Below are positions 63,979-64,000 of a DNA stretch of 64,000 nt, piece after piece. A program made the translations under genes and the position numbers. The stretch spans positions 24,444,727 to 24,508,726 of the forward strand of contig OY987245.1 in NCBI GenBank assembly GCA_963920765.1. The letters run 5' to 3'. Under the pieces are notes generated by a model that was not told where the DNA came from, searched no databases, and saw only the letters and a program-made list of their open reading frames with translations. Within the stretch, counting starts at the first letter, position 1. Each line of letters begins with the position of its first letter. Source of the stretch: Ulota crispa. Lineage: Eukaryota > Streptophyta > Bryopsida > Orthotrichales > Orthotrichaceae.

Positions 63979-64000
63979 CGGCCACGCTTGCTGGTGGTGC

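Overview
The window looks like nuclear DNA of a land plant. Supporting signs are GC-rich, intron-split genes with canonical GT-AG introns, standing in very AT-rich intergenic DNA full of plant-type elements: Stowaway-like and other small inverted-repeat elements, a CACTA-like element, a tRNA-derived SINE and (TA)n and (CT)n microsatellites. Gene content (LRR receptor kinase, PP2C, SUPERMAN-type QALGGH zinc finger, plant-type RPL10a promoter boxes) also fits a plant. I cannot name the species. A non-seed plant is possible but unproven.

Layout. 0-5 kb: an LRR receptor-like pseudokinase (+, 369-1865), convergent with a secreted SMP-30/gluconolactonase-like gene (-, 2689-4544). 5-23 kb: gene-free, AT-rich, packed with MITE-like elements, a 370-bp foldback, a SINE, microsatellites and a ~336-bp tandem repeat array. 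23.5-28 kb: an 11-exon NUF2 kinetochore gene (+), convergent with a 6-exon PP2C phosphatase gene (-, 30306-35223) that carries a Stowaway-like element in its first intron. 36.5-39.5 kb: AT-rich, no gene seen. 39.6-42 kb: a CACTA-like element directly upstream of the RPL10a gene (+, 40547-42046). 43.2-47.2 kb: a MITE interrupted by a 3.6-kb insertion holding decayed coding remnants. 48.4-49.9 kb: an unrecognised repeat-rich protein gene (-). 50-63 kb: repeat-rich again. 63.3-64 kb: a C2H2 zinc-finger repressor-type gene (-) at the window edge.

The genes are independent housekeeping or signalling loci (chromosome segregation, translation, phosphatase signalling, transcription); they do not form a pathway or cluster. 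I found no convincing new multi-gene system. The most notable items are the pseudokinase (HRD to HGN, DFG to HFG), the nested insertion with target duplications at both levels, the secreted SMP-30-like gene, the internally duplicated orphan protein, the large foldback, and the set of TA-flanked elements sharing one terminus.

Exon structures were derived by hand from reading frame, splice consensus and phase. For NUF2, PP2C, RPL10a and the SMP-30-like gene all phases close without a stop.
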